In this document: positions 10,701 through 19,229 of the stretch, piece by piece
How positions within the stretch are numbered: position 1 is the stretch's first letter
Layout of the letters: each line of letters opens with the position of its first letter
DNA from: Ecytonucleospora hepatopenaei
Lineage: Eukaryota; Microsporidia; Enterocytozoonidae
Assembly: GCA_026692725.1 (NCBI GenBank)
Contig: JAPMUG010000001.1
Span: forward strand, 248,001 to 312,000
Length of the DNA stretch: 64,000 nucleotides
Reading direction: 5' to 3'
Translations under genes and position numbers: made by a program
The notes under the pieces: generated by a model
Databases searched by the model: none
What the model was told of the DNA's origin: nothing
What the model saw: only the letters and a program-made list of their open reading frames with translations

Positions 10701-11870
10701 AAGCTGAAATCAGATGGCACATTTAGTTATCCACTAGCATATTCCAGCGTAATGTACGATATAACACCATTACCAGGGCATGATGCTGAACAATTTTATG
10801 ACTGTCCGTTTATCCTGCATAAAGCATTTTTTGCAAAAGATTCTGAAGAGCATTACATATATTTCATAGACAGAAATATTGAAAACTGCCAGAAAATATG
10901 CTGTAATCCTTTAAGAGAGGAAAAGTACATAATCAAAGAAATTCAGCAACACACTGCTAAAATATTGGATTTAGAATTTATTTACTACAAATACCACAAT
11001 TTTAAAGGGAAAGACACAACTGGAAATAAAACAGTAGATACATTTTTCAATCCACACATTGAATCATGTGCAGGTAAAATGGATGCAGAAGTAACTGTTT
11101 ATAATAGCTTGGGATCAGATATAAAACTAGATCCAAAGCAATTTTCAATCAAAAGTCCTCTTTGCTTGGGATTTACAAAATTACAAAATTTGATGGTGGA
11201 AAAAAAAGTTTCAACCTCAATAATTTTTTGTTTATTTGCTGATTTAGATGGTGGATTTCAAATAAATATTGCATGTCCATTTTTATTTATGATTGACGAA
11301 GTAAAAAGTAAAATATGGTGCACTGCAATTGCAAGTTTAGGTACGAATCTGTTTGTAATGGTTGATTTTCGTGATAGATTTGATGATCCGGAGTTAAATT
11401 TAATAGGCCATAATTTTGCAATAAATGTTTATGCAGCAACGCCTAAGAAAAATCCAATTATTGATAAATTTAAAAAAGTTAGGCCTAATCTTTCAAAAAA
11501 CGCATTTATTTGGATATCAACGAATAAATGCAATTTATTGGTTGATTTCAAGCATCATTTTGATATAGATGATAATAAAATAAATACTGCATTATATTTA
11601 GTCAGTGAACATAATATGATATATTGGATTACACAAACATTAAATTATACTAACTATAGATTCTATGATTCAATATATGGTTTGGTACATGATAGATATG
11701 AATATGGTTTAAATAGAGAAGATTTTAGGTATAAAATACCAATATATGGTGATTTAAAGGAATCATTTAAAGACAGGGCAGTTATTTTGCCAAATGCTAC
11801 AAAATTAATAAAAAAGAAGAGGGAAATATTTGAAAGATGCATGGAAACAATTATTTTAGAAAACAGATAA
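7734..11870 (+). CDS. large single-pass membrane protein, 1378 aa, possibly DUF3712/Tag1-like
   Basis: The largest complete gene in the window. A short basic N-terminus (to about residue 30) precedes one strong membrane segment (about 31-53, IMFVLLLIFGFIVFSAISLL). A roughly 1300-residue beta-rich extracytoplasmic region follows, with no further membrane segment that I can see. The stretch after the membrane segment (FVVDKISYSSKNASKMNVIF) resembles LEA2/DUF3712-type repeats, found in fungal vacuolar proteins such as Tag1 that share this topology. That assignment is an inference from topology and weak similarity. No CCC box lies next to ATG 7734. It could equally be a lineage-specific microsporidian surface or secretory protein. 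Confidence 0.75.
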   Translation: MFAFLKGSSKIHAKNPKTIKYKDIFYGKKRIMFVLLLIFGFIVFSAISLLVKLAELTKTTFVVDKISYSSKNASKMNVIFRLKDYKSPIRFSISKIQVRFGDNIKTTAEAIEVKKKQDFIINCNLNMEKCFCENFDYKNFKLTVECKLKVHFLLIPYIFIINYNKNLNLRSRGKTDRSWYNEIELNSVVNRNKNWESCVSSVNKRKFFESVFPQSTEIDIEFDDLHMFFKPDVFSLVTFKGFKYNSKEKEGLLSMEFIRDYDNRSFQTFLLKFLANEQHLILDRFEQNGKVHKIMFDPLHRIKTEIEPFFSQPWVALKKLKLQEKISFSMEFAEDSFCDFLYMCCYFFMKNHVVFFEGRQNKDLVLKGTATLLERGAQVEFEIYDFNVFFRFCIYTEPRMSFEIVNPDHFMLSLIEDVKFITNLFKNYSVYYKNNVTNVNESQIDFSKSFLVEHKIKQKGPSDNLNQVEITSTCKFRDINDLDREDLSEYALLDLCEDIEFFPMASRFSGFGAIKKGEFFLKNAEDSTSNKMFGTYIQVATLIFNQDALEILNNKGVDAIFNLFGSGFGFQFKNGRVFDIQKLLTGPDEYGFIDYATTDNYNDKSIFIDNDNIRDDPDVKFGKFALQLKENLHILNLKTILSTAKNCMFKDFKKRMFPNDNQKMIFEQIMYFEPMHTTIACKKNDKLQKFCDLSIVKSAQMNFTFIDGYFYLDMPKPTEVSINFFDEFLNAEDIIFQVKDGCWLGAIIGNFTKVQVGRDDTPICKKWMADWSNFGMNLDFKITEDSLLDVIFKFYIPQELIDTAESIEFIDFMPFKIKGISTVENEIFDIYVSYKSSKDKTFILEVLLKFNMNIKTHIDAIDIKIIYSYGAFSAKSFDTNTAMFFSALYVKNLSTWEEFEQHCVRNIPKFVGLSLDGEKSDLENEDGQSLKIEAKFYIDMDMFVCDFASKIAEFIKSKFFAPTFFLKYNFENLAIIEIFYKNKLFLKAGKLKSDGTFSYPLAYSSVMYDITPLPGHDAEQFYDCPFILHKAFFAKDSEEHYIYFIDRNIENCQKICCNPLREEKYIIKEIQQHTAKILDLEFIYYKYHNFKGKDTTGNKTVDTFFNPHIESCAGKMDAEVTVYNSLGSDIKLDPKQFSIKSPLCLGFTKLQNLMVEKKVSTSIIFCLFADLDGGFQINIACPFLFMIDEVKSKIWCTAIASLGTNLFVMVDFRDRFDDPELNLIGHNFAINVYAATPKKNPIIDKFKKVRPNLSKNAFIWISTNKCNLLVDFKHHFDIDDNKINTALYLVSEHNMIYWITQTLNYTNYRFYDSIYGLVHDRYEYGLNREDFRYKIPIYGDLKESFKDRAVILPNATKLIKKKREIFERCMETIILENR

Positions 11871-12088
11871 TTATCATTTATTAATTACATTTAATATTTT
11901 TGTATTTTATATTGCTTATACTTGAAAAAAATTCTTTATAAAATAAATGTTGTTTTTATCATTAATAGATGTTGTATGTTTAAATCCTATAAACTTTCTT
12001 AATATATTGACAAAAAATTGTTTCTATAAGAACAAAGAAGTATTTTTAATATAATCTTTGGTAAAAAAGAAATTATAATTAAGAAATA

Positions 12089-14062
12089 TCATTTTTTATG
12101 ACTTTCTTTATAAAAAGAATTGCCACCAATCACCATTTCACTAGGTTTTATTATCATCTCATTTGTTTCATTGCTTTCTTCACTTTCAATATCCCTAACA
12201 AGGAGACTAGCCAGCAATTCTTTTTGTTCTTCCTTTGACCTGTATACCCGATCTTCTTTCTGCTTTACATTTTCTATTCCAACGATTGTTTTAAAAGAAT
12301 ATCCCTGGTCAATCAAAAACTGCTGTCTTTTTGATGAGTAATACATTTCCTCTGTGTCTTTTGAAACCAGTGAATAGAAATATGACTTAAAACTGGGATC
12401 ATTTCGTTTTTTCGCTCTCAGAACTCTTCCCAAACGCTGTGCCTCTTGCCTTCTACTTCCAAAATGAGAAGATATCTGTATTAAACACGTTGCTTCTGGC
12501 AAATCGATGGACGTATCTCCAACTTTGGACAAAAACACTGTGTTTATTTTTGAATTTGTTTGAAACTGCTTCAAAATACGCATTCTTTCAATTTGACTGG
12601 TCGGCCCATAAATGTATGGCTTTCCCATTTTTATTGCATATTCCTTTAATGCAACAATACTGTCGCTAAAAACAATAATTTTATCACCTCTTTTTTCATG
12701 TTTTTTTATTAAATACTCACACACCTGAATTTTTGTAGGATTCATAATTGCTAACAACCTTCTTTTTGCCATATCTTGGACCATGTATTCTCTATAAAAT
12801 TCAGCTGTCATGTCGCACCATACCTCTGCTCCTTCTACCTTTGCAATGTGTCCTTTGTTGCTTAAATCTTGCCAATCTGCCTCGTATAGCTTAGGGCCTA
12901 TTAAAAAATTTAAATCCTCAATTTTGTCATCTTCTCTTACCAGTGTTGCTGTCAACCCCAACTTACATTTGTGAGAAACATTTTCTAAAACTTTTCTAAA
13001 CATCTGTGCAGGAACTACGTGAACTTCATCCAAAATCATCAGTCCCCAGTCATGACTTTTTATTTTCTCCATTATCTGCTGTGATTCAAAGCTTCTCTTT
13101 CCTGAAAAACTTAACATGGAATATGTTGTTATGAGAACACCCATATCATTTTTATTATTGACTGTCTCAAACCATTCTTTCTTGTCTGAAGTAAACCTTG
13201 ATATTTTATCTCCGTTTAGGGTGCTAAATTGCATAATTGCCTGTTTCCACTGCTCCACCGAAACGGCGGATGTGCATAAAACTATGGCGGACCTTTTTAT
13301 TGTTGAAATTGCAGTGATACCCACAAGAGTCTTACCAGAACCACACGGCAAAACTATAATGCCACTTCTGGCCCTTCCATTACCAAACATTTTGTTTAAG
13401 CAAATTTCTTGGTAGGACCTGATGTGACAGGTAGGTTTTAAATCAATATTGAGTCTATCATTTGAAGTTTCCAAAGAATTGTCCATAAAATCATATTCGT
13501 CAAGAAGTGGATAGTCTATGTCGATGCATCTTTTCTTAGCAACTTCCACATTTTTGATTTCTATTGTAAATTTTTCAAAAAAAATTTCAGCTATCAATCC
13601 TTTTATTATCTCATCATTACAGATAAATTCAAATATGCTTTCATTTACAGCCTCAATAAAAAACATGTGATTTTTTCTAATTAACTTTAATTTGCCATAT
13701 GAAAGTGTACAGTCTGTTATAAAGTTTTTAACACTTTTTGGTAAAATGTTCTTTGCAAATTTTTGAAGAGTGTTTGATATTTGGTCAGTGTTAAGACCCA
13801 CAGAAGTAGCAGCGTAAAGAGAATATGAAGTAATTTGGTATTCATGGATGTTTTCAGTTCTAGAAACAGGCTCAGAAATGGCTATTAGAAAATCGATAGC
13901 TTGGCTAGCCCCTTTAGCACCTGTTTCTAAAATGACAAGACCGTTGTATGCAACCCATAAAGGGTTTTTTTCACCATTTTCTTTATAAATAATTTCTTCT
14001 TCTTTAAAAGTATATTTTGTAGCTTTTTTTGGTATAAAAACATTTAAACTATCATTTTCCAT
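12089..14062 (-). CDS. SSL2: TFIIH DNA translocase subunit XPB/Rad25
   Basis: Superfamily 2 helicase of TFIIH, 657 residues (yeast Ssl2 is 843). The XPB N-terminal domain is followed by [16 protein letters not shown] (Walker A), then LDEVHVVPA (DEVH box), then [11 protein letters not shown]. The C-terminal lobe has the [21 protein letters not shown] motif typical of XPB, including the RED-type loop. It opens promoter DNA and acts in nucleotide excision repair. The ATG at 14062 is preceded immediately by CCC (TTTACCCATG), read on the minus strand. SSL1, its TFIIH partner, lies at 44.6-45.6 kb. Confidence 0.96.
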   Translation of the reverse strand: MENDSLNVFIPKKATKYTFKEEEIIYKENGEKNPLWVAYNGLVILETGAKGASQAIDFLIAISEPVSRTENIHEYQITSYSLYAATSVGLNTDQISNTLQKFAKNILPKSVKNFITDCTLSYGKLKLIRKNHMFFIEAVNESIFEFICNDEIIKGLIAEIFFEKFTIEIKNVEVAKKRCIDIDYPLLDEYDFMDNSLETSNDRLNIDLKPTCHIRSYQEICLNKMFGNGRARSGIIVLPCGSGKTLVGITAISTIKRSAIVLCTSAVSVEQWKQAIMQFSTLNGDKISRFTSDKKEWFETVNNKNDMGVLITTYSMLSFSGKRSFESQQIMEKIKSHDWGLMILDEVHVVPAQMFRKVLENVSHKCKLGLTATLVREDDKIEDLNFLIGPKLYEADWQDLSNKGHIAKVEGAEVWCDMTAEFYREYMVQDMAKRRLLAIMNPTKIQVCEYLIKKHEKRGDKIIVFSDSIVALKEYAIKMGKPYIYGPTSQIERMRILKQFQTNSKINTVFLSKVGDTSIDLPEATCLIQISSHFGSRRQEAQRLGRVLRAKKRNDPSFKSYFYSLVSKDTEEMYYSSKRQQFLIDQGYSFKTIVGIENVKQKEDRVYRSKEEQKELLASLLVRDIESEESNETNEMIIKPSEMVIGGNSFYKESHKK

Positions 14063-14109
14063 GGGTAAATAATTTTATTAGTGTTAAAAATACAGCAAAT
14101 ATTTTATAA

Positions 14110-14973
14110 TTATTTTTTATTGTAAAAAAGCATCGAATCGTTTGTTACTTTTTTATCTGGCTCTATATACAATACTACACCTGGATTTTTAACCCTATTC
14201 ATATAATTTGGTGCACTCCAAATTGTCAGTACACAATTTTGATGATCAAACTTATATCCCTGTAGTACCAACTGGTGAGATCGTATTACCATCTCCAAAT
14301 TATTAGACACCAAAAACTGCTTTGTTGCATCCACTCCAAACAATACCCCTGAACCTCGCTGATTTGGCTGACACCCTGTTTTTGTGTGAGGATCGCTCCA
14401 GAACAAGTCATTTACCACATCCTCATCACGTATCATTTTCGTTCTGTCTATCAGCTTTATATTGGATAAAGATGTGCGATCTGATATTCCTCCGTGCACA
14501 CAAAAGTATTTGTTGTCCACGATTGCCGCAATGCTCAAATGCTCAAAAACTTTGTTTATTTCATTATACACCAGCTCATTTTTATATATTCGTATCACTT
14601 CATCGTGGAATCCATATATTTTGTTTATATTTTTTTGTTCGTGATTTCCCCTTATGAAAAATACACTTTCTGGTGCAATTATCTTATAACAAAAAAGTAA
14701 CATCACAATATGAATAGATTCTGGTCCTCTATCTACGTAATCCCCTAGAAACAAATATTTGCTTTTACCGACTTCTCCCTTTATTTTCATTAAACTCAAT
14801 AAATCGTCAAACTGTCCATGTATGTCCCCGAGAACGCATATTGGTGACATTAAATTTATTATGTTAGGCTCATTTATAAGAATTTCTTTTACCATTCTAC
14901 AAATACTAAAAATTTCATATGAAAAAAGACATTGTTTGGATTTGATTTTTTCTATGTAGTTAGCTATTAACAT
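14110..14973 (-). CDS. PPP-family serine/threonine phosphatase (PP2A/PP4/PP6-like)
   Basis: Metal-dependent phosphatase of 287 residues with all the signature motifs: GDIHGQFDD (D50, H52), GDYVDRG, RGNHE, CVHGGIS and the SAPNY near the C-terminus. The RSHQLV...GYKFDHQNCVLTIWSAPNY stretch is closest to the PP2A/PP4/Sit4 branch, but SAPNYMNRVKNPGVV departs from the usual YCYRCGN. The C-terminus also lacks the YFL methylation tail of PP2A. The branch assignment is therefore tentative. CCC box at 14977-14979 (minus strand), ATG at 14973. Confidence 0.92.
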   Translation of the reverse strand: MLIANYIEKIKSKQCLFSYEIFSICRMVKEILINEPNIINLMSPICVLGDIHGQFDDLLSLMKIKGEVGKSKYLFLGDYVDRGPESIHIVMLLFCYKIIAPESVFFIRGNHEQKNINKIYGFHDEVIRIYKNELVYNEINKVFEHLSIAAIVDNKYFCVHGGISDRTSLSNIKLIDRTKMIRDEDVVNDLFWSDPHTKTGCQPNQRGSGVLFGVDATKQFLVSNNLEMVIRSHQLVLQGYKFDHQNCVLTIWSAPNYMNRVKNPGVVLYIEPDKKVTNDSMLFYNKK

Positions 14974-15089
14974 TCAGGGTTAAATTTAGTTTTAAATTAT
15001 CATTTGTTTTACTTTTAAATATAGTAGTTTAATAGATTCGAACCTTTATTGTTTCATTTATGTTTTAAAATAAATTTTTAGAAAACAGC

Positions 15090-15725
15090 ATGAACAGCGG
15101 ATACGAAAATTTTGATTATTTATTTAAGATTGTTTTAGTTGGTGACACCAACGTGGGAAAAACAAACATCTTGTCTTATCTTATAAATGAAAAATGTGAC
15201 AAAGATGCTAAACCCACGATTGGAGTAGAGTTTGGAACCAAGTTTTATAATATAGAACAAAACAAAATTAAAACACAAATCTGGGATACAGCGGGTCAAG
15301 AAAGATACCATGCAATCATTTCCGCATATTACAGAGGAGCAAACGGTGCTGTTGTTGTTTATGACATTTCAAACAAAAAGTCATACGAAAATGCAATAGA
15401 CATTTGGCTTAAAAATGTAAAAAATGCATGCCCAAAAGATATGCCCATTATATTCTTTGCAAACAAAATAGACTTAAAAGAAAAAGAAAAGGTTAAAAGT
15501 GCAATAGCCAGAGATAAAATACTAAAAAATAATTGTGGCTTTTTTGAAACATCTGCATTTACAGGGCAAAATATTTTAGAAGCTTTTGACAATTTTATTC
15601 AAAAGATTTACCAAAATGAAAAAGGAAAAAATAATTTAAAAAACAAAAGATACGCTAGGAGGGAGGATCTTAAGGGTGAAGAATTGGCCCTTGCTCAAAA
15701 ATCACAAAGGCGTGGATGCTGCTAA
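15090..15725 (+). CDS. YPT31: Rab GTPase, Rab11/YPT31-like
   Basis: A 211-residue Rab. The P-loop is GDTNVGKT, switch I TIGVEFGTKF, switch II WDTAGQERYHAIISAYYRGA, base recognition NKID and SAF, and the protein ends RRGCC, a double-cysteine prenylation signal. The DYLFKIVLVGD start and the RYHAIISAYYRGA switch II are typical of Rab11/Ypt31, which controls exit from the trans-Golgi and recycling endosomes. P-loop residue N instead of the common G/S is a mild oddity. No CCC box is next to ATG 15090. The stop lies one base from the stop of convergent PUS7. Confidence 0.9.
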   Translation: MNSGYENFDYLFKIVLVGDTNVGKTNILSYLINEKCDKDAKPTIGVEFGTKFYNIEQNKIKTQIWDTAGQERYHAIISAYYRGANGAVVVYDISNKKSYENAIDIWLKNVKNACPKDMPIIFFANKIDLKEKEKVKSAIARDKILKNNCGFFETSAFTGQNILEAFDNFIQKIYQNEKGKNNLKNKRYARREDLKGEELALAQKSQRRGCC

Positions 15726-15726
15726 T

Positions 15727-16920
15727 TTAATAGTCTAAAATTTCACAACCTGTAATTTCTCTTAAAGCCATAGTTGCGTATGCAGATTTATTAAGAATAA
15801 ATTCAACAACAACATCTTCTTCATCAGGATAAAATTTCAATTCTTTTATTTCTTCCACCGCCAATCTTTTACCTCCCTTGCAAAACTTATGGTCTGCACT
15901 AACCAAATCAACTTCCAAATTGTGGTTTATTTGCATAAAATCTATATCATTAATTTGTTTGTTAAAAATAAAACTTTGATATGCATGTAAATAGAGCATT
16001 TGACTGTCTCTGTTCATTTTTAAAAAAATCCATTTTGATGATTTTCCTTTTTTCCTATAATAGTCAATAAATCTATGTGTTTTACTTAAAAACATTTCTT
16101 GTTGGCTATTGTTATTTTCGTCAAATATTATGTCAATTGCCTTTTCAAAATCTTTTTTAATTACGGCTTGCCCTACATTATGGTTATTTAAAGATTTTCC
16201 AAACCTTTGAAGTCCAAAATAGTTGATAAAAAAATTAGAATCGTGTAACTCTTCAATTTTTGTATTTTTTAAGGTAATAGTAAATTTGTTGCCTGAATGA
16301 CTTCCCATTTTTATATAATTGCCTTTTCTTATGTTATATATTTCTATGTTACAGTCGGTCACCTCAAACTTATGTTTATTCAAGCAAAAATCATTTACTT
16401 CTTTTACATCACTCATCTTTTTCAAAAGTTCTACTGACAAACAATATAATTTTTCAAATTCAACTTTAACACCAACCGTTTGGTATGTAATGGCTCTTTT
16501 GTCTTTATTTCCAGAAACTTGAAAATTCTTGTAAGAAATTCCTAAAAGACTAGAAAGTTTTCCTATAGCATCGTTTGTGGTTAAATTTATTTTCTTTAGC
16601 GTAAAAATATAAAAATCATAAGAAGTTTGTTCTTTTTTAAACTGGTTTTCTACTGTCGTTATTTTAACAAATGGATAATATGCAACCTTCTTGTAAAATT
16701 CATTTCTTTCGCTTTTGTCAAGTTTAGTGGGCAAATTTTCTATCAAATTTTTTGACTCGTAGAATTTTTCTTCGTCTATTAAACCATCACACAAACAGGG
16801 GTTACCATCTGAATCTATTTCTTGCACAATAAAATCACTGGGCTCTCTTTTTATATACAAAACTGAATGTTTTGGTCGTGTTTTGTAAAATTTACAAATT
16901 TCTACTGAAGAACAGTCCAT
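15727..16920 (-). CDS. PUS7: tRNA/mRNA pseudouridine synthase, TruD/Pus7 family
   Basis: TruD-family enzyme of 397 residues that isomerises uridine at position 13 of tRNA and other RNAs. The catalytic motif is SGNKDKRA, with Asp at about D140. HSGNKFTI and NYFGLQRFGKS...HNVGQ are the other TruD signatures. Yeast Pus7 is 676 residues, so the insertions of the eukaryotic form are trimmed. The frame is open ten codons further upstream, but only from a GTG; the ATG at 16920 is preceded by CCCTTC and is the supported start. It diverges from the chromodomain-like gene with about 60 bp between the starts. Confidence 0.93.
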   Translation of the reverse strand: MDCSSVEICKFYKTRPKHSVLYIKREPSDFIVQEIDSDGNPCLCDGLIDEEKFYESKNLIENLPTKLDKSERNEFYKKVAYYPFVKITTVENQFKKEQTSYDFYIFTLKKINLTTNDAIGKLSSLLGISYKNFQVSGNKDKRAITYQTVGVKVEFEKLYCLSVELLKKMSDVKEVNDFCLNKHKFEVTDCNIEIYNIRKGNYIKMGSHSGNKFTITLKNTKIEELHDSNFFINYFGLQRFGKSLNNHNVGQAVIKKDFEKAIDIIFDENNNSQQEMFLSKTHRFIDYYRKKGKSSKWIFLKMNRDSQMLYLHAYQSFIFNKQINDIDFMQINHNLEVDLVSADHKFCKGGKRLAVEEIKELKFYPDEEDVVVEFILNKSAYATMALREITGCEILDY

Positions 16921-16923
16921 GAA

Positions 16924-16926
16924 GGG
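16924..16926 (-). promoter_or_regulatory. CCC start box of PUS7
   Basis: On the minus strand ATCCCTTCATGG places CCC three bases before ATG 16920. It decides between this ATG and the longer non-ATG frame. Confidence 0.75.
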
Positions 16927-16981
16927 ATAAAATGTAAAGGAAAACGCCACATTTTGGGCAAAAAAATTTTACCCTAGCTCG

Positions 16982-18457
16982 ATGAATGTTTCAGAAGATG
17001 AAGAAGCACAGATACTTGAAATGAAGGTATATAATAAAATGTTCTTTTTTCAAGTAAAATGGAAAGATGGATCTATATCATGGACTAGACAATCACATTT
17101 AAGCAATAAAAGCATGGTCTTGGATTTTTTAAGAGTTGCTTTAAAAAAACTTCGTATAAGAAAGAAGGAAGAAGATGAAAAAAAGAACGCTGAAGAAGTT
17201 GAGAAACTAAAAGATGAAATGATTAAAAAGCCTAAATTTGCACATCAAAAGGAAAATATTGTAAAACAAGAAAGACTTAGATTTGAAGCACCGCCTGTTT
17301 CTATTCAGGAAAAGTACGACATGATAAATTTAAAAGAAAAATACAAAAATGGGAATTTTCTTTGTATAAATAGAGAAAACAAGCTTTTTATTGAATTTAA
17401 ATTTTATGATGTGTTGTACAGGGAAAAAGTAGATGTTGATTTAGAACAATGTGTTTTCATTTCTTTTCACAAAATCTTTCCTTTCTTGCATAATTTTGTG
17501 CACAATGGAATTTTTAAACAAAGACTTGCTGAAATCATAGGCGAAGAAGCAATTGTAAATGAATTCACAGAATTTATTAGGCCTCAAAAAAGATGCTTTT
17601 TAACACAGTGCAAAAAAAGTTTTTGGCTACTCTGTTGTCCTGACAATCCAACGGACAATTTTTTACGAACTAACAAGAAAAGTTTTGTTATGTTTGAAAT
17701 AAAAAAATGTGAAGAGGCAAAAATGTTTTTTGATGGCTTTAAGAAACAGCGTAATATTGATGACTTTAATTCTGAAAAATTTGGAGTCTTTCAAAAATAT
17801 CACAATAATGAATTTTATTCTTTTGGTGAAGATTTTAAAAGCAAATTTAAATGTCATCTGATAGCCAATAAGAATCTATACTCTGGTAAAAAGTTAGAAC
17901 AAGTTTTGCAAGAAACCATTGAACTTACAGACGACATAAAAGAAGCTAGTTGTTTTGTCCTTGATGAATATTATGCAAAAAATGTTAACAGTATTTTTCC
18001 TACTGAAATGATTGGAGAAACGCAAGTAAAGAATATTTATGTTCAAAAGAAACACCAATTAATAGAAATATTTAAAGAAAGCGGTGTTTTTATTTTAACA
18101 AGAGATTTTTTGTTTTATGGAAGTTTAGATTTTATGGTGGAATTGGCAAGGTTTATTTCAAAAACAAACAAATGGTCAGTAAAATGCTTAAGATCAAGCT
18201 ACAATGTATTTAAAGAAAGGTTGAATGATATTGACAAAGTTAAAAGTCAATTAAATCGCTACAAAGAGTTTTACAATATACTTAAAGCTAATATAATATC
18301 AGGACTTGAGTTTGAAAATCCTCATGACTTTAAAAATTATGTTGAAAGGGAATATGCCAAAGAATATAAACATTATATATTGTTAAGTTCTCATACTGAT
18401 TGTTTAGAATGTAAAACTACTGATTTTGTAAAAAAAATTATTTTTGATGCAAACTAA
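16982..18457 (+). CDS. chromodomain-like protein, 491 aa
   Basis: The N-terminal 55 residues read as a chromo-like barrel: ILEMKVYNKMFFFQVKWKDG, then SISWTRQSHL. The aromatic VKWKDG..SWT pattern corresponds to the methyl-lysine reader core (VKWKGY...TWEP) of HP1-type domains. A charged Lys/Glu coiled stretch (60-105) follows, then about 380 residues without a family I can name, including possible BRCT-like hydrophobic strands near residues 360-390. Likely a chromatin-associated protein. A Tudor/BRCT checkpoint adaptor (Crb2-like) is an alternative reading but is not demonstrated. CCC box at 16972-16974, ATG at 16982. Confidence 0.65.
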   Translation: MNVSEDEEAQILEMKVYNKMFFFQVKWKDGSISWTRQSHLSNKSMVLDFLRVALKKLRIRKKEEDEKKNAEEVEKLKDEMIKKPKFAHQKENIVKQERLRFEAPPVSIQEKYDMINLKEKYKNGNFLCINRENKLFIEFKFYDVLYREKVDVDLEQCVFISFHKIFPFLHNFVHNGIFKQRLAEIIGEEAIVNEFTEFIRPQKRCFLTQCKKSFWLLCCPDNPTDNFLRTNKKSFVMFEIKKCEEAKMFFDGFKKQRNIDDFNSEKFGVFQKYHNNEFYSFGEDFKSKFKCHLIANKNLYSGKKLEQVLQETIELTDDIKEASCFVLDEYYAKNVNSIFPTEMIGETQVKNIYVQKKHQLIEIFKESGVFILTRDFLFYGSLDFMVELARFISKTNKWSVKCLRSSYNVFKERLNDIDKVKSQLNRYKEFYNILKANIISGLEFENPHDFKNYVEREYAKEYKHYILLSSHTDCLECKTTDFVKKIIFDAN

Positions 18458-18648
18458 ATATCTTTAGCGATTTGTTTGTTCAAATTTATTCATTTTTAAA
18501 CTCTTTAGATATAATAAGTAACTAAAATAAGTGATTTAATGTTAAAATTGTTTGATTAATAAAATATTTTTTATAAAAATAGTTTTGTAAAATTCATTTT
18601 AATTATAAAGTTGTTTTTTAAAATGTTTAAAAGCATTCTTAGATGCAT

Positions 18649-19182
18649 TTATTTAGCTTTAAAATTGCATGGGCAAATTTGACCATTTTTATCAACAAAA
18701 TCACATGCATCCAACAACCTTAACATTTCATCTGTTGATCTTCCTATCATGTCGTCATTGACAGACATAAATCTCAGCTTTTCAGATTTTTTGTCATAAA
18801 AAACTGTAGCTCTCATTACTTGTCCCTGTTCCTTGTCGTAAACTCCAAAAATATTTGCTAAAACACCGCACTTGTCGGATACCATTGGGTAGTTCAAAAC
18901 ACCTACTCCACCATTTTCTACGGGCATTTTAGACCATGCTTTATGAGAATGTACAGAATCACTTGAAATGAAAAGTACAAAGGCATTTGCCTTTTTAAAA
19001 TGCTCTGCTCTTTTAGAAATTTCAATCAATTCTGTAGGACAAACAAATGTAAAATCCAATGGATAAAAAACAAAAACAACATACTGTTCTTTTATGTTTT
19101 TTAATGGAAGGTTTTGAAATTTTCCTTCATAATACACACTAAAAACCAAATCATTCAAATTTTGATTATCAAGCTTTAACAT
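18649..19182 (-). CDS. TSA1: 2-Cys peroxiredoxin (thioredoxin peroxidase)
   Basis: A typical 2-Cys peroxiredoxin of 177 residues. The peroxidatic cysteine is C48 in PLDFTFVCPTE. The resolving cysteine is C170 in GQICPCNF near the C-terminus. The usual end is VCPAGW followed by a YF motif; here an extra cysteine (C172) replaces the first residue after CP, and the YF tail that makes the eukaryotic enzymes sensitive to over-oxidation is missing. It reduces hydrogen and alkyl peroxides, probably in the cytosol. CCC box at 19188-19190 (minus strand). Confidence 0.95.
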   Translation of the reverse strand: MLKLDNQNLNDLVFSVYYEGKFQNLPLKNIKEQYVVFVFYPLDFTFVCPTELIEISKRAEHFKKANAFVLFISSDSVHSHKAWSKMPVENGGVGVLNYPMVSDKCGVLANIFGVYDKEQGQVMRATVFYDKKSEKLRFMSVNDDMIGRSTDEMLRLLDACDFVDKNGQICPCNFKAK

Positions 19183-19229
19183 TGGAAGGGTAAATAAAAA
19201 ACATTTTATTTTTTAAAAATTATTTTGGA

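Noticed and set aside
16921..16950. N-terminal extension of PUS7
   Set aside because: It starts at GTG, while the next in-frame ATG at 16920 has a CCC box three bases upstream.
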